Notes under the pieces: model-generated
What the model was told of the DNA's origin: nothing
Database searches by the model: none
The model's input: the letters and a program-made list of their open reading frames with translations, nothing else
Part shown: positions 39,261 through 51,138 of the stretch, piece after piece
How the letters are laid out: every line of letters begins with the position of its first letter
Numbering within the stretch: position 1 is the first letter of the stretch
Origin: Rhodospirillales bacterium
GTDB lineage: Bacteria > Pseudomonadota > Alphaproteobacteria > Rhodospirillales > Defluviicoccaceae
Length of the DNA: 64,000 bases
Direction: 5' to 3'
NCBI GenBank assembly: GCA_016712375.1
Contig: JADJRE010000008.1
Span: forward strand, 124,001-188,000
Position numbers and translations under genes: made by a program

Positions 39261-39686
39261 ATGGACTGGCTCGCGGGACTAAACCTGCTGGGCTTTCTGC
39301 TGTGCGGCATGGCGCTGGGCGCAATGGTGTTTTTTGCTGGCGTCGTCGCGCCGCTGGTATTCCGCCATCTTCCCAGCGACATCGCTGGAGATTTCATCCG
39401 CGCTCTGTTTCCGCGCTACTACGTGGTGCTGATGATGGCGACGGGTATCGCGGCGCTTGCCCTGTGGGGGCGCCAGGAAGCTGGGGTGCTCACGGCGGTC
39501 TGCATGCTGTTCGCGTTTGCGCGGTGGGGCCTGATGCCGCGGATCAACGAGGCGCGCGACCTCGAACTGCTGGGCGACGCGCAAGAAGGGAAGATCTTCC
39601 GCCGCCTGCACCGGCTGAGTGTGATCGCCAACGCTGCCCAGATGGTGGCGCTGCTGGCGGTCTTCGTCCGTCTCGCTAGCGATTGA
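39261..39686 (+). CDS. DUF4149 / TMEM205-like membrane protein
   Basis: 141 aa with four membrane helices (LNLLGFLLCGMALGAMVFFAG, YYVVLMMATGIAALALW, VLTAVCMLFAFARW, VIANAAQMVALLAVFVRL). Conserved features of the family are the FFAGVVAPLVFRHL segment and FPRYY. Function unknown. It reads divergently from pgi and precedes folE by 125 bases. Confidence 0.8.
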   Translation: MDWLAGLNLLGFLLCGMALGAMVFFAGVVAPLVFRHLPSDIAGDFIRALFPRYYVVLMMATGIAALALWGRQEAGVLTAVCMLFAFARWGLMPRINEARDLELLGDAQEGKIFRRLHRLSVIANAAQMVALLAVFVRLASD

Positions 39687-39811
39687 ACGGAGGCAGTGCC
39701 GGAAATCCACCGAGCCGGGACCGACGTACAGAAGGCGGCGTGGCGTTTGCGGTGGCTGTCCGCGCCAGAGAATGCGCCATCGCCCATTGACGGTCTCAGG
39801 AAAGGCTACCC

Positions 39812-40444
39812 GTGAACGCTCCAACGCCCTGTCTCGTTGCCAGCTGCAAAACGATGACCAGCTTGCGCCGCCCCAGTCGAGCGGAAGCGGAGGAGGCGGT
39901 GCGGACGCTCCTGCTGTGGGCAGGGGACGATCCTGACCGTGAAGGACTGCTGGCAACGCCAAGCCGGGTAGCCCGCGCCTACGAGGAACACTTCGCAGGT
40001 TACAATGAGGATCCGGCAATGCTGTTGCGGCGCACCTTTTCGGAAACAGAGGGATACGACGAGATCGTCTTGCTGCGCGACATTCCGTTCGAAAGCCACT
40101 GCGAGCATCATTTGGCGCCGATCATCGGACGAGCCCACGTCGGCTACCTGCCACGGCACCGCGTGGTCGGCATCTCGAAGCTGGCACGGGTCGTCGAAGC
40201 ATTCGCCAAGCGCCTGCAGATCCAGGAGAAGATGACCGCACAGATCGCCAATACGATCGACGCCGAGTTGCAGCCACTCGGCGTAGGGGTGGTTATCGAG
40301 GCGACGCACCAGTGCATGTCCACACGTGGCGTGCACAAGCCGGGGGTGACGATGGCGACCAGCCGAATGCTCGGCACCTTCCGGGACGACGCTTCAACCC
40401 GCCGCGAATTTCTCGCGATGCTGGGGGATCGCTCCCGCGGCTGA
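39812..40444 (+). CDS. folE: GTP cyclohydrolase I (FolE1)
   Basis: First enzyme of tetrahydrofolate synthesis, converting GTP to dihydroneopterin triphosphate. 210 aa. EGLLATPSRVARAYEEHFAGY; the zinc and substrate site FESHCEHHLAPIIGRAHVGYLP; VGISKLARVVEAFAKRLQIQE; HQCMSTRGV with the second zinc Cys. GTG 39812 has an AGGAAAGG upstream. Confidence 0.95.
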   Translation: MNAPTPCLVASCKTMTSLRRPSRAEAEEAVRTLLLWAGDDPDREGLLATPSRVARAYEEHFAGYNEDPAMLLRRTFSETEGYDEIVLLRDIPFESHCEHHLAPIIGRAHVGYLPRHRVVGISKLARVVEAFAKRLQIQEKMTAQIANTIDAELQPLGVGVVIEATHQCMSTRGVHKPGVTMATSRMLGTFRDDASTRREFLAMLGDRSRG

Positions 40445-40708
40445 CAGCGCAAGCGGCGGAGACAACGGGCGTTCATGCAGGTGAGCTGGTGCAGGTCGAT
40501 TATCTATGGAACGCCGACCTCCCGCCGCCGCCGCCGGCCGGGCGTGCATTGGTGCCCGAACACTGGGGCAACGCCGCCGTGGCGAGCGACCAGGCCAAGC
40601 AGGCAATCATGCGCACGCTCCGCCGCTGGGGTGAAGATTGGCGGCCTCGTGTCGCCGCCGTGCGGCCGATCTCGGGCGGCCAAAACGGCATGCTTGCTGT
40701 TCGCACCA
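40445..40708. other. Gap between folE and the cyclase gene with an unassigned open frame
   Basis: 264 bases between convergent genes. A forward frame (GTG 40489, open to 40842) has a plausible protein-like middle (VQVDYLWNADLPPPPPAGRALVPEHW, DQAKQAIMRTLRRWGEDW) but no family I recognise. It runs 134 bases into the cyclase gene in antisense, and its start is weak. Either a small unknown gene with a broken 3' end or non-coding. Confidence 0.3.
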
Positions 40709-42928
40709 TCACTTCTCTGTCAGGGTCAGCAGGACGCCGGTCTCGCCCCGTTGCAGGCGGCTCAAATGCAGGCGGGCAAGTCGGTCGTCGGGGCTCGCCT
40801 CAACGATCGCCGCGAACGCCGCTTCCGCCGCCGGATCACTGACCTCCATCAGGCGGAACGCCTCCAGCCACGCGCGCAGTGCGGGCGTGTCCGCCTCGTC
40901 CTCCGGCAGGGGCTCAAAAACCCTGATCGGCTCGGTCTTGCCCTTCAGCAGCAACGTGCCGGCAGGCCGGCCGACAAAGCCGGGGCAGCGAGTGACGACC
41001 GCTTCGCTGACGCAGATGCGCGTGCCCAGAAGTTTGTTAGCGCCCTCCAACCGGGCGGCGGTGTTGACCGCGTCGCCGTGTGCCGTGTAATCGAAGCGCA
41101 GCGCGCCGCCGAAGTTGCCGACGATTGCCAAGCCGGCGTTGATGCCGATTCGGGTGCCGCCAAAGACGAGGTCTTCACGCTGTTTATCCAGGACGAATTG
41201 CTGGGCGAAGCGGTCGAGCTCGCGGGCACAGGCGACAGCGCGTTCGGCGTGCCGCGGATCGGCGATCGGTGCTCCGAACATCACGTGCACAGCGTCGCCA
41301 ATGATCTTGTCGACGGTCCCGTCGAAGTCGAAGGCGATGCGGATCATTCCATCGAGGTAAGCGTTCAGCGCCGGAACCACCACCGAGGGCGGGTTGCGCT
41401 CCACCAGCCCGGTGAAGCCCTCCAGGTCGGTGAACAGGAACGACAGCTCGCGCCGCTCGCCGCCGAGTTGCAGCTGGCCAGGATTGTCGACCAACTGGCC
41501 GACGAGCTTCGGCGAGATGTAACTGGCGAAGGCCTTGCGAACCCAGCGCTGCTTTCGTTCCGTCTGCAAGTGGCGGAGCAAGGAGAACACGAAGTAGACG
41601 GCGATCACCGCGGTGGCGGCGAGTAACGGGTCGAGAAGCAGCCCTGGGTGGAGAACGCCACCCAGGGAGACGGTAAAGGCGGCAAGCACCCCCAAGCCGG
41701 CGAGCAGAGCGGTTGCCGTGGGGCCAAGGCTCCCGCCGATCGTCAGGACCAGCCCACCGAGAAAGAGCAGCAGGCCGATTTCGGCGCCCTTCGCCCACGC
41801 TGGCCGGCGCAGGTAATCCTCGTGAATCACCTGCTCCAGGGTTTGCGCATGAAACTCGACGCCCGGCACGTCTTGCCCAAGCGGCGTCTGGTGGACGTCC
41901 TGCAGGCCGCGCGCCGTCGAGCCGATGAGCACCACCGCGTCCTTCACGGCATCTTGTGGGAGCGCTCCGGCCAGCATCTTCCATGCTGGGAGATAACGCT
42001 CCGCAAGCGGCGGCGACGCATAAAACCAGAGTTGGCCAGCTGGGTCGGTAGGGATACGGAAGGCGCCGATGCGCACCTCCTCGACCGACCGGTCGTTCGG
42101 CGACAGACGGACTTCATAGGTGTCGGCGCCTTGAGCAACCCGCAAGGCCTCGGCGGCCAGCGAAGGGTACACCCGGTCCCCGACTTGCAGCAGGAGCGGA
42201 AGTTGGCGAAGGACGCCACCAGCCGCGAGGCTGATGCTGAGCGCACCGTTGCCGGCCGCCTCGTGTTCCAGCATCGGTAGCGTGCCAACGGCGCCCGGGG
42301 CGTTGGGCAGGAACGCCGGCGCGTCCGCGCCCACCCAAGCGAATGCTGCCTTCTGGGCAGGCGCACCGCTGGTGCCAACTTCAACCAGCGCGAAGCCGGT
42401 AACCACGCGGCCGCCGGCGATCGCAGCCGCCAGCAATGCGTCGTGATCAAGCACAGCGTCTGCTTCCGCCGCCGCCTGCAGTTTGGGTTCGGGATACTGC
42501 GACAGCAGCAGGCGGGTGGGTGAGGTGCGATCGGGTTCCGCCAGCAGGACGTCCACCACCACCGAGGTCGCTCCGCCATCGTTCAGAGCTTTCACCAGCT
42601 CGGCCAGCCGCGACCGCGGCCACGGCCATTGGCCGATACGCGCGAGGCTCTCCTCGTCGATATCGATGATACGTACCGGCGCAGCCAGAGCCTGACGCGG
42701 GCGCAAGCGCTGATAAGTATCAAACAGGCTGTCGCGTACGCTTTGCACGAGGCGCGGCTCATGCGCCGAGACAAAGGCCATCGCCAGCAAGGCGATCAAT
42801 GACGCGAACAGCGGAGTCCGATGCGCCAGCCGAGCCAGGATACCTTGAGATGGACGAGGCCACGTCGCGTGCCAGCGATCGCTATCGACGACCAACGACG
42901 TCTTCTCCTGCCGCCGTGGCGCGAACAC
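40709..42928 (-). CDS. CHASE2-domain adenylate/guanylate cyclase
   Basis: 739 aa class III cyclase. One N-terminal helix (LFASLIALLAMAFVSA), then a periplasmic CHASE2 sensor (residues ~60-330: IIDIDEESLARIGQWPWPRS, VVVDVLLAEPD, VLIGSTARGLQDVHQTPLG). Three close helices follow at ~350-440 (IGLLLFLGGLVLTIGGSLG, LLAGLGVLAAFTVSLGG, AATAVIAVYFVFSLL). The catalytic domain has FLFTDLEGFTGLVE and KIIGDAVHVMFGAP with both metal-binding Asp residues, and DYTAHGDAVNTAARLEGANK. Makes cAMP or cGMP in response to an unknown periplasmic signal. Stands alone. Confidence 0.9.
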   Translation of the reverse strand: MFAPRRQEKTSLVVDSDRWHATWPRPSQGILARLAHRTPLFASLIALLAMAFVSAHEPRLVQSVRDSLFDTYQRLRPRQALAAPVRIIDIDEESLARIGQWPWPRSRLAELVKALNDGGATSVVVDVLLAEPDRTSPTRLLLSQYPEPKLQAAAEADAVLDHDALLAAAIAGGRVVTGFALVEVGTSGAPAQKAAFAWVGADAPAFLPNAPGAVGTLPMLEHEAAGNGALSISLAAGGVLRQLPLLLQVGDRVYPSLAAEALRVAQGADTYEVRLSPNDRSVEEVRIGAFRIPTDPAGQLWFYASPPLAERYLPAWKMLAGALPQDAVKDAVVLIGSTARGLQDVHQTPLGQDVPGVEFHAQTLEQVIHEDYLRRPAWAKGAEIGLLLFLGGLVLTIGGSLGPTATALLAGLGVLAAFTVSLGGVLHPGLLLDPLLAATAVIAVYFVFSLLRHLQTERKQRWVRKAFASYISPKLVGQLVDNPGQLQLGGERRELSFLFTDLEGFTGLVERNPPSVVVPALNAYLDGMIRIAFDFDGTVDKIIGDAVHVMFGAPIADPRHAERAVACARELDRFAQQFVLDKQREDLVFGGTRIGINAGLAIVGNFGGALRFDYTAHGDAVNTAARLEGANKLLGTRICVSEAVVTRCPGFVGRPAGTLLLKGKTEPIRVFEPLPEDEADTPALRAWLEAFRLMEVSDPAAEAAFAAIVEASPDDRLARLHLSRLQRGETGVLLTLTEK

Positions 42929-42991
42929 CTAGGAGTCGGGGCAAGGCGCCGCTTGGACGTATAGCCGACAGCGGGTCGATCGGGACGCCGC

Positions 42992-43802
42992 TTAAGGCTG
43001 CTGCGCCAGCACCTTGCCCACCTTCGTATTGTCGTTGTAGATCAAGAAGGCGGCGACGTCGCGCTTCTCCGCCGCGGCGACCATCCCGACGTTGGGAGCA
43101 ACGAATCGCGCTTGAATATCCTCGACCGTCGCTGGGCCGATCTTGCCATTGAACGCCCACTTCAACAGGGCGGCGTCGTAGGTCCCGGCCGGTACCGTCA
43201 CCTGATAGGCCCCGACGTAGGTCAGCGTGACGTCTAGCGATCCCTGGTGCTCGAGGTCGCTGGGATCGCTGAGATCATAGACGTTGACCTTCAAAGTTAC
43301 GGACTTGCTGTCGCCGGCGTTCATCCCCGCGATTAGAAGCGGCTCCGGCGGGCTGTATTGCGTCGATACACCCTGATCCCCGTCCTGCTCGGAAACAACG
43401 TTCAGGCTCTGGCCGGGCTGCAATTGCAAGTAGACCGAGCGGTCGCCGATCGTGTAGCGCCACTTTGTGCCGGTCGTATCGCCAGCTAGCGGAGCGATAA
43501 CATGCTGCTCGGTGGTCCCGGCGTTGGGGCCGCTGACGATCTGGTACTGCCGGGTTCCGGCGGCGAGCGAGGCGAGAGCCGGATCGATGGTAAACGCCGG
43601 TACGGGCTGCCCGACCACCCCCCGGCAGGTACTGCTGCGCGGCGGCCTGCATTTGAGCCGGCAGTGGGACGACTGCGCCAGCCTGCGCCTGAACGGTCGC
43701 TGGCTTGCAGGCGATAGCCACGGTCAGTAGCGCCGCCGTCACCGATGAGGAAAGAATGGAGATCGCTGAAATTTGCACGTTAAAGCTCCGATGTAATCGC
43801 AA
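42992..43802 (-). CDS. Secreted protein of unknown function (frameshifted)
   Basis: The N-terminus (43802 down) is a signal peptide, ISILSSSVTAALLTVAIACKP...VQAQA, followed by AQMQAAAQQYLPG. The frame slips near 43620 in a run of C, then continues as QPVPAFTIDPALASLAAGTRQ and runs to 42992. The mature part is beta-rich (VSTQYSPPEPLLIAGMNAG, LDVTLTYVGAYQVTVPAGTYD) and ends in MVAAAEKRDVAAFLIYND. About 265 aa in total. Not recognised; likely periplasmic. A lipobox is not convincing. Confidence 0.65.
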
Positions 43803-43942
43803 ACGATATCTTTAGTAGCCGGCCACGTTCTTTTCACAAGCGCCGTAAATTCGCAAGATGCTATCGGATACGTTCGTGAGGTGAGTTTAATCGGAACGCT
43901 GCCCGAGAATGCCACTGCGCACTTGTGCAGCCGGCTGGATGA

Positions 43943-46600
<2,658 letters not shown>

Positions 46601-46712
46601 GATCACTGGATGTGGGTTGCCGCGCGGCGAAGTTTTACCCCCCGCCGCTCCGGGCCGCTTTTACGGCGCGCCGTCGGCCGTGTCCAGAAAACATGGGAAT
46701 CGAAAGGATGGG

Positions 46713-47686
46713 TCGGACTGCCGCAGCGAGAGTGTTTGCTGGCGGCAGTCCGGGCTAGGGGAGGGGGTCAGGCGGCGCGGACGGTGGCGAGGAAGCGGCC
46801 GACTTCGCCGCGCAGCGTCTCCGAGTGGCGCGCCAGGTCCTGCGAGGCGTTCAGCACCTGGACGCTGGCGGCGCCGGCTTCGGCGGCGGCGCTGCTGACG
46901 CCGCCGATGTTGCCGGAGACTTCCGACGTGCCGGCCGAGGCCTGCTGGACATTGCGGGCAATCTCCTGCGTCGCCGCGCCCTGCTCTTCGACCGCCGCGG
47001 CGATGCCGGCGGCAATCTCGTTCATGCCGCGGATCGTCTTGCCGATGCCGGCGATGGCGCTGACGGATTCGCCGGTGGCGCTCTGGATCGATTTGATCTG
47101 ATCGGCGATGTCCTGCGTCGCCCGCGCCGTCTGGGTGGCGAGCGACTTGACCTCGGAGGCGACAACGGCGAAGCCCTTGCCGGCCTCGCCGGCGCGCCGC
47201 CTCGATCGTCGCGTTCAGCGCCAGCAGGTTGGTCTGCGCCGCGATGTCGGAGATCAGCTTGACGACGTCGCCGATCTTCTCGGCACTGTCGGCCAGCGCC
47301 TGCACCTGGACGTTGGTCTTGTCCGCCTCGCCGACGGCGCGATCGGCGATCTGCGACGGCGCCACCTGCCGGCCGATCTCCTGCACCGACGACGCCAGCT
47401 GCTCCGCCGCCGAGGCAACCGTCTGCACGTTTACCGACGCCTGCTCGGAGGCCGCGGCCACCACCGTCGCCTGCCGCGACGTCTCCTCCGCCGTCGCCGA
47501 CATCGACTGCGACGAAGCCTGCAACTCGGTCGCCGCCGATGAAACCGTCTCGATGATGCCGCCCACAGCGCTCGCGAAGTCGTCCGCCAGCTTGTGCAGC
47601 GTCGCCCGCTTCTCGATCTCCGCCTGCTTCTTCGCCGCCTCCTGCTCCTCCTCCATGCGCCGCTTCTCAAGCGCGTTCCGCTTGAA
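46713..47686. repeat. Long direct repeat, copy 1 (chemoreceptor signalling module)
   Basis: 974 bases nearly identical to 48609-49591 and in the same orientation. By eye I count about six base substitutions plus indels of 1, 1, 1, 2, 3 and 1 bases, which account exactly for the 9-base length difference. It covers the 3' hairpin, the whole MCP signalling domain and the linker helix after HAMP (KRNALEK). Identity stops abruptly at the HAMP/linker boundary. Confidence 0.9.
46714..46752 (-). terminator. 3' hairpin after chemoreceptor 1 (no U-tract)
   Basis: CGGACTGCCG (46714-46723) pairs perfectly with CGGCAGTCCG (46743-46752) around a 19-base loop. It lies 16 bases after the receptor stop codon on the minus strand. 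No T-run follows, so it may be a weak or Rho-assisted terminator or an mRNA-stabilising element. An identical hairpin follows the second receptor. Confidence 0.45.
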
Positions 47687-48448
47687 AACCTGCACCGCGC
47701 GGGCAATCGCGCCGACCTCGTCGCCGCGACTCAACGCCGGAACGTCGATGGTGGTGTTTCCGCCGGCAAGGGCCTGCACGCAAGCGGTCAGCGAGCTCAG
47801 GGGGCGAACCACGGCACGGCTGATCAACAGCGCGACAACGCCGAGGACGACGATCATCACCGCGCAGGCGATGGCGATCTGCAGAATCTCCTTACGAACG
47901 ACCGCGTTGACGTCGTTGACGAACACGCCGCTGCCGATCACCCAGCCCCACTCCGGGACGCCCTTTACGTAGCTCATCTTAGGCTGCGCAGTCGCATCCG
48001 CGGGCCAGTAGTACTGGTAAGGGCCTTCGCCGTTTTTCTTCACGATGTCGATCATGTCAGAATAGATGTAAGCACCAGCGGCATCTTTGGTTTGAATCAT
48101 GTTGCTGTTAACGATATTTCTTTTTGGGTGGGCAAGCACCACGCCAGACAAATCGTTCACCCAAAAGTATTCGTCGTTGTCGTAGTGCATAGACGACAGA
48201 CGCTCTAGCGCTTCTCGCTGCGCATCCGCCGTTGCCATTTTTCCTGCCTTTACGAACTGTGCATAAGCCATGACCATGCTGTGCGCGCTTTCGACCAGAC
48301 GACGGGTCTGCTCGCCGCGTTGCTCAAACATGGAGTTGGCGATGTGGTAGGCGGCGAATGCCAGCAGGAAGCAGCAGCCAACGGTCATCAAGCCGACGAG
48401 AAGATAAATACGGTGAGAAATCCTCAGACGCGAAGCGAAGTGCCTCAT
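46768..48448 (-). CDS. Methyl-accepting chemotaxis protein with single-Cache sensor (frameshifted)
   Basis: Start ATG 48448 follows AAGGAT. TM1 is at residues ~14-34 (IYLLVGLMTVGCCFLLAFAAY). A periplasmic sCache_2-type sensor follows (AREALERL-like helix, then NDEYFWVNDLSGVVLAHP and GEGPYQYYWP...KMSYVKGVPEWGWVIGSGVF). TM2 is IACAVMIVVLGVVALLI, then HAMP (RAVVRPLSSLTACVQALAGG) and the MCP signalling domain with IAAQTNLLALNATIEAAR. At ~47195 two bases (GC) are missing relative to the second receptor, so EAARAGEAGKGFAVVASEVK is lost from the frame; the last 85 residues are again in frame from ~47025. Three further bases are missing in QVAPSQIAD (QVAQSSQIAD in copy 2). Confidence 0.88.
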
Positions 48449-48608
48449 CAAGTTATCCTTTCTGCCAGAAGGCTTGCCACAATTGCAATGAGCCGAGGCG
48501 GTCAAGCGAGAAGCTGGGCTCCTTCGGGCGAGCGGTAGCCATTGATGGGGAGACGGTAACAGGAGGATCCTAGCGCCGGGTTAAGCGCTGCCGGTGCGGG
48601 CACCGGTA

Positions 48609-49591
48609 TCGGACTGCCGCAGCGAGAGTGTTTGCTGGCGGCAGTCCGGGCTGAGGGGAGGGGGGTCAGGCGGCGCGGACGGTGGCGAGGAAGCGGCCGA
48701 CTTCGCCGCGCAGCGTCTCCGAGTGGCGCGCCAGGTCCTGCGAGGCGTTCAGCACCTGGACGCTGGCGGCGCCGGCTTCGGCGGCGGCGCTGCTGACGCC
48801 GCCGATGTTGCCGGAGACTTCCGACGTGCCAGCCGAGGCCTGCTGGACATTGCGGGCAATCTCCTGCGTCGCCGCGCCCTGCTCTTCGACCGCCGCGGCG
48901 ATGCCGGCGGCAATCTCGTTCATGCCGCGGATCGTCTTTGCCGATGCCGGCGATGGCGCTGACGGATTCGCCGGTGGCGCTCTGGATCGATTTGATCTGA
49001 TCGGCGATGTCCTGCGTCGCCCGCGCCGTCTGGGTGGCGAGCGACTTGACCTCGGAGGCGACCACGGCGAAGCCCTTGCCGGCCTCGCCGGCGCGCGCCG
49101 CCTCGATCGTCGCGTTCAGCGCCAGCAGGTTGGTCTGCGCCGCGATGTCGGTGATCAGCTTGACGACGTCGCCGATCTTCTCGGCACTGTCGGCCAGCGC
49201 CTGCACCTGGACGTTGGTCTTGTCCGCCTCGCCGACGGCGCGATCGGCGATCTGCGACGACTGCGCCACCTGCCGGCCGATCTCCTGCACCGACGACGCC
49301 AGCTGCTCCGCCGCCGAGGCAACCGTCTGCACGTTTACCGACGCCTGCTCGGAGGCCGCGGCGACCACCGTCGCCTGCCGCGACGTCTCCTCCGCCGTCC
49401 GCCGACATCGACTGCGACGAAGCCTGCAACTCGGTCGCCGCCGATGAAACCGTCTCGATGATGCCGCCCACAGCGCTCGCGAAGTCGTCCGCCAGCTTGT
49501 GCAGCGTCGCCCGCTTCTCGATCTCCGCCTGCTTCTTCGCCGCCTCCTGCTCCTCCTCCATGCGCAGCTTCTCAAGCGCGTTCCGCTTGAA
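48609..49591. repeat. Long direct repeat, copy 2 (chemoreceptor signalling module)
   Basis: 983 bases, partner of 46713-47686 with a spacing of 1.9 kb. Over 98 percent identical by eye, including the non-coding hairpin after the stop codon. Sequences outside the repeat (sensor domains, HAMP) are unrelated. Confidence 0.9.
48610..48648 (-). terminator. 3' hairpin after chemoreceptor 2 (no U-tract)
   Basis: The same 10-bp stem as after receptor 1: CGGACTGCCG (48610-48619) and CGGCAGTCCG (48639-48648). It is part of the duplicated block. No T-run follows. Confidence 0.45.
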
Positions 49592-50375
49592 GACAATCGC
49601 TGCTTTGGCGACGTCGCCTACCTCGTCCCTGCGGTTGTCTCCTTCGATGGCCACCTCCGTCTCGCCAGCGGCGAGCTTCTGTAGAGCGGCCACTACCTTG
49701 CTGATTGGCCGGGCCACGCCGTAGTTCGCTAGCAAAAATCCTAGAGCAGCGCCGACAGTCACACCTGCCGCAGCAAATCCGATCAGGAGCATCCGAACGC
49801 TTTTGGAGAGCTCTTCGGCATTGTGGGCGCCAACTGCGACTTCCTTGTTGCGATCATCGCCCATGCTGATGAGCAACTCACGAACCCTTTCGACGGCGTC
49901 GCGGCTCGCGATCGCCTCGTGCCTGATGCGAGCGACATCTGCGCTGATCGCGAGGTCTCGCGCTTCTCCAGCGACTTGCAAAGGTCTTCTGGTACTCTGA
50001 TTGATAAGCGCGGAAGAGCTTTTTCGAGTTCGTCGACCTGGGCCAGCTTGTCGCCAGCTGTCAGCGATCGCAGTTCCGCCAGCCGTTCAACAAAGTCCTT
50101 TGCTCGGCTTCGCCACGCGTCTGTGCTCCTTTCACCTGGTCCGGCTCCGGATCGAGTGCCATCCGATATTCCGCGCGGTTGCTGGCGAGCATATTCTGAT
50201 TCATCCGCGCAACGGTGAGTGCCTCGGACGCGGAGGTGCGCATCTCTCGTGCCGAAGTGGCAAGAGACTCGAGCGAATCGATTGCGAGAAGCACGATAGA
50301 GATCGCGACCACCGAAAGGAAAGCGATCAGTGCCAGCAGCTTCGGAAGAATCCGGAAGTTGGCGAGCCAAGACAT
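48666..50375 (-). CDS. Methyl-accepting chemotaxis protein with four-helix-bundle-type sensor (several frameshifts)
   Basis: Start ATG 50375 (MSWLANFRILPKLLALIAFL) after AAGGGG. TM1 is at residues 12-33. The helical periplasmic domain resembles 4HB_MCP (LATSAREMRTSASEALTVARMNQNMLASNRAEY, split by frame breaks near 50085 and 50000). TM2 is LLIGFAAAGVTVGAALGFLLA, followed by HAMP (YGVARPISKVVAALQKLAAGE). The signalling domain is nearly identical to that of the neighbouring receptor; extra bases at ~49400 (SQSMSA/TAEETS) and ~48940 (IAGIGK/TIRGMNEIAAG) break the frame relative to that copy. It likely signals to CheA/CheW encoded elsewhere. Confidence 0.85.
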
Positions 50376-50690
50376 GTCGTTGCCCCTTTGATGCGATGTC
50401 AGGTATGAGCGCGGCGACGCCGGCATCTGGTAAGGGCACAGGCTAGCGTAAGAGAGTGATCTAAAGCTTAACGGGCGATATCGCCGTGCGCTGTTCAGCC
50501 GCGGCGGGTTCAATATCGCATTAAGCTTTTCCGGAAATCGAAGCCGCGCAACCAATCGGACGGTGCCGATTCAAGACGATGTGGTGATGCGGCGGTACGG
50601 CGGCAGGGTGCAGGCGCATTGCGCGCCGTTGTCTCGGCTGCTGTTGAAGGGGCCGGTTCCTTTTCCAGAGCCTCGAAGGCTAATCGTATT
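50376..50690. other. Gap between cowN and the second chemoreceptor
   Basis: 315 bases between two minus-strand genes, presumably holding the chemoreceptor promoter. No RNA gene, clear promoter or protein-like frame recognised. Open frames here are compositional. Confidence 0.4.
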
Positions 50691-50991
50691 TCAGCAGCAC
50701 TCTTCTTCAACCCGATGCAACAGCGCCAGGCCTTCGTCGTCACCGTAACGCTCAAACAGTTCCTCGATAGGTGACGGCACCGCAGATGAGGCGCAGTTCG
50801 TCGGGAGCGTAGCGGTCGTCGCCCGTCGCCGCCTGCGCCAGCTTGACTTTAAACGCTTCCCAAAAGGCGTCGGTCTTTGCAGGATCATTGATGTGGCGGC
50901 TGATCGCGGCAGCCAGCCGTCGGCTGTCGCCCATGCAGTCGATGCCAATGAAGGAGCGATACCGGTCTGGCCGCTCCCGTTGGTCGCTCAT
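50691..50991 (-). CDS. cowN: N2-fixation sustaining protein CowN (frameshifted)
   Basis: About 99 aa. CowN sustains Mo-nitrogenase activity in the presence of carbon monoxide; it was described in Rhodobacter capsulatus and Gluconacetobacter. The sequence shows DRYRSFIGIDCMGDSRRLAA, ISRHINDPAKTDAFWEAFKVKLA, a short loop with DDRYAPDELRLICGA and then, after a one-base slip near 50778, SPIEELFERYGDDEGLALL ending HRVEEECC. The GIDC motif and the terminal EEECC are hallmarks of the family. Start ATG 50991 (MSDQRERPDRY). No nif genes are in the window. Lies 147 bases after recA on the same strand. Confidence 0.85.
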
Positions 50992-51138
50992 CGTCCGTTT
51001 CTCCTCCCGCCACTTTGGTCCACGTGCCCATCTGTGCAGAGACCGTGCCAACGCTGGGAGAGGCGGGAAGGGTGACGCGGGCCGACCGGGCGCCTCCGGG
51101 TCGGAAAGCCTCGATCGCCGCCTCGTCAGACCTTCGTG

